Shown: piece after piece, positions 63,085 to 64,000 of the stretch
Numbering within the stretch: position 1 is the stretch's first letter
How the letters are laid out: each line of letters starts with the position of its first letter
Origin: Candidatus Binatia bacterium
GTDB lineage: Bacteria; Desulfobacterota; Binatia; HRBIN30
Assembly: GCA_023150935.1 (NCBI GenBank)
Contig: JAKLJW010000001.1
Coordinates: 186,001 to 250,000 of the forward strand
Direction of reading: 5' to 3'
Length of the DNA: 64,000 bases
Program-made: the position numbers and the translations under genes
The notes under the pieces: model-generated
The model's input: only the letters and a program-made list of their open reading frames with translations
Told to the model about the DNA's origin: nothing
The model's database searches: none

Positions 63085-63494
63085 CGACGTCAAGGTGGCT
63101 GAGTGCGGGTCAGTTGCGCGGGCTGCGCAAGGTGGGGGACATCGTCATGCCCGGCAACGACGAGTTCCCTTCGTTTTCGCAAAGTGGCGCCATCGCTCAC
63201 GTCGATCGCATGCTCGACTACGTGAAGGACTCCGATCGCGACGGTTTGCGACTGGTGTTCGGACTGTTTCGGGTACTGCCGGGACCGGCGGTACGGTCGA
63301 TCCTGGCGCTGTCGGAGCGGCACCGCTGGCTGCCGGGCCCGTTGGGAGCGGCGGCCCGACAGATAAACCTCGGTGTCAAAGGGGTCGTGTTCACACTCTA
63401 CTATTCTGACGTCGGGAGCGGACGGTCGATCCACGAGTTGATCGGCTACGATGCGAAGGTGATCGCCCCCGCGGTCCCGTCAGGTGAGGTCTGA
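63081..63494 (+). CDS. Small protein coupled to the GMC oxidoreductase (possible gluconate-dehydrogenase-subunit-3-like)
   Basis: 137 residues: SAGQLRGLRKVGDIVMPGNDEFPSF-type start, then helical segments (GLFRVLPGPAVRSILALSERH) and GVVFTLYYSDVGSGRSIHELIGY at the end. The size, the DxxMPG early motif and the position directly behind a GMC gene resemble small subunits of the gluconate 2-dehydrogenase subunit-3 type, but no twin-arginine signal is seen. Overlap of 4 bp with the GMC gene implies a complex. Confidence 0.7.
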   Translation: MTTSRWLSAGQLRGLRKVGDIVMPGNDEFPSFSQSGAIAHVDRMLDYVKDSDRDGLRLVFGLFRVLPGPAVRSILALSERHRWLPGPLGAAARQINLGVKGVVFTLYYSDVGSGRSIHELIGYDAKVIAPAVPSGEV

Positions 63495-63495
63495 G

Positions 63496-64000
63496 ATGAG
63501 CTACGGATCTGCGGCTGTAGCCGAACAAGACGCTGCCGGCACGACTGGCGCGGTCGAGGTCTTCGAACGGGCGCGTGCGGGTGCCCGTTCGTTGAGGCGC
63601 TTGAGCGTGGCGGAGCGTGTCCGTCACATTGCGGCCCTGCGTGACGTTGTCCTGCGGCGCCGCGAGGAGATCGTCGACCGGATCCAGCAGGATACCGGGA
63701 AGACACGCTCGGACGCCCTGATCTCCGAGGTGTTCGGGGTTCTCGACAATCTCGCGTGGCTCGAGACGGCCGCCGTCAAGGCGCTGCGCGACCGCAAAGT
63801 GCACACGCCTCCGGCGTTGATGGGGAAGACGTCGTGGATCTGGTACGAGCCCCTCGGCACGATCCTGATCGTCTCGCCATGGAACTACCCCTTTTACCAG
63901 GCCCTGGTGCCGATTGCCGTGGCCGTCGTTACCGGCAACACGGTGGTGTACAAGCCGTCGGAATGGACGCCGTTGCGGGGGCTGGTCGAGGACCTGCTCG
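63496..64000 (+). CDS. Aldehyde dehydrogenase family protein, 3' end beyond the window
   Basis: Partial: 168 codons, open at the right edge. ALDH N-terminal part: VFERARAGARSLRRLSVAER, LRRREEIVDRIQQDTGKTR, YEPLGTILIVSPWNYPF (the SPWNYPF motif) and TGNTVVYKPSEWTP (NAD-binding Lys in KPSE). The catalytic Cys and Glu lie beyond the window. ATG 63496 follows TGAGGTCTGAG, 1 bp after the small subunit stop. It is the third gene of an alcohol-to-acid oxidation operon. Confidence 0.92.
   Translation, partial: MSYGSAAVAEQDAAGTTGAVEVFERARAGARSLRRLSVAERVRHIAALRDVVLRRREEIVDRIQQDTGKTRSDALISEVFGVLDNLAWLETAAVKALRDRKVHTPPALMGKTSWIWYEPLGTILIVSPWNYPFYQALVPIAVAVVTGNTVVYKPSEWTPLRGLVEDLL

Overview
High-GC bacterial chromosome segment, probably from an uncultured Gram-negative lineage near the former Deltaproteobacteria, with Binatota/Binatia as my best guess. 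This rests on a type VI secretion (T6SS) locus, beta-barrel/TPR outer-membrane proteins, several secreted proteins with dockerin-like CxGDCNGDG..VTVDE segments, long Thr-Pro linkers, Cys-rich CNGxETCD repeats, a PHA synthase and an F420-type oxidoreductase. The taxonomic guess is inference.

Layout. 0-14.7 kb is mostly housekeeping: nucleoside/sugar ABC permease, DUF4838 protein, SppA protease, SDR dehydrogenase, TMTC-like TPR membrane protein, thiSGE (thiamin thiazole genes), then purH and purD-purE-tsaC-DUF1015. 15-18.2 kb holds a small secreted protein and a 945-residue surface protein with a predicted Cys-Gln thioester domain. 18.3-23.3 kb is metabolic (YkgJ, PhaC, F420 oxidoreductase, PAP2 phosphatase, MBL lactonase) plus tRNA-Ser(UGA). 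23.4-29.8 kb is a surface-protein region: dockerin/cohesin-like protein, lipoprotein, TPR beta-barrel, FecR protein, and a divergent YVTN beta-propeller.

29.8-55.6 kb is the most unusual part. A CHAT-domain (caspase-like) TPR protein converges on tssM-tssL-tssK, which diverge from a single gene encoding fused TssB and TssC sheath subunits. The T6SS genes are then interrupted by about 8.3 kb of accessory DNA: an IS21-family remnant, two near-identical 113-bp direct repeats, two PIN-toxin modules, a nucleotidyltransferase pair, a collapsed glycerol-metabolism operon with a chimeric fragment fusion, an AAA/DUF4143 ATPase and an MNT remnant. T6SS-type genes resume at 49.4 kb: papain-fold protein, lytic transglycosylase, DUF4123 adaptor, a small conserved-looking protein, a 606-residue Ala/Gln coiled-coil protein, PAAR spike tip, a periplasmic protein and an OmpA protein. 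Hcp, VgrG, ClpV and TssA/E/F/G/J are not in the window.

55.8-64 kb holds another beta-propeller, another dockerin-type protein, an inverted dispersed repeat, a two-gene MetE-like pair, and a GMC oxidoreductase / small subunit / aldehyde dehydrogenase operon that runs off the right edge.
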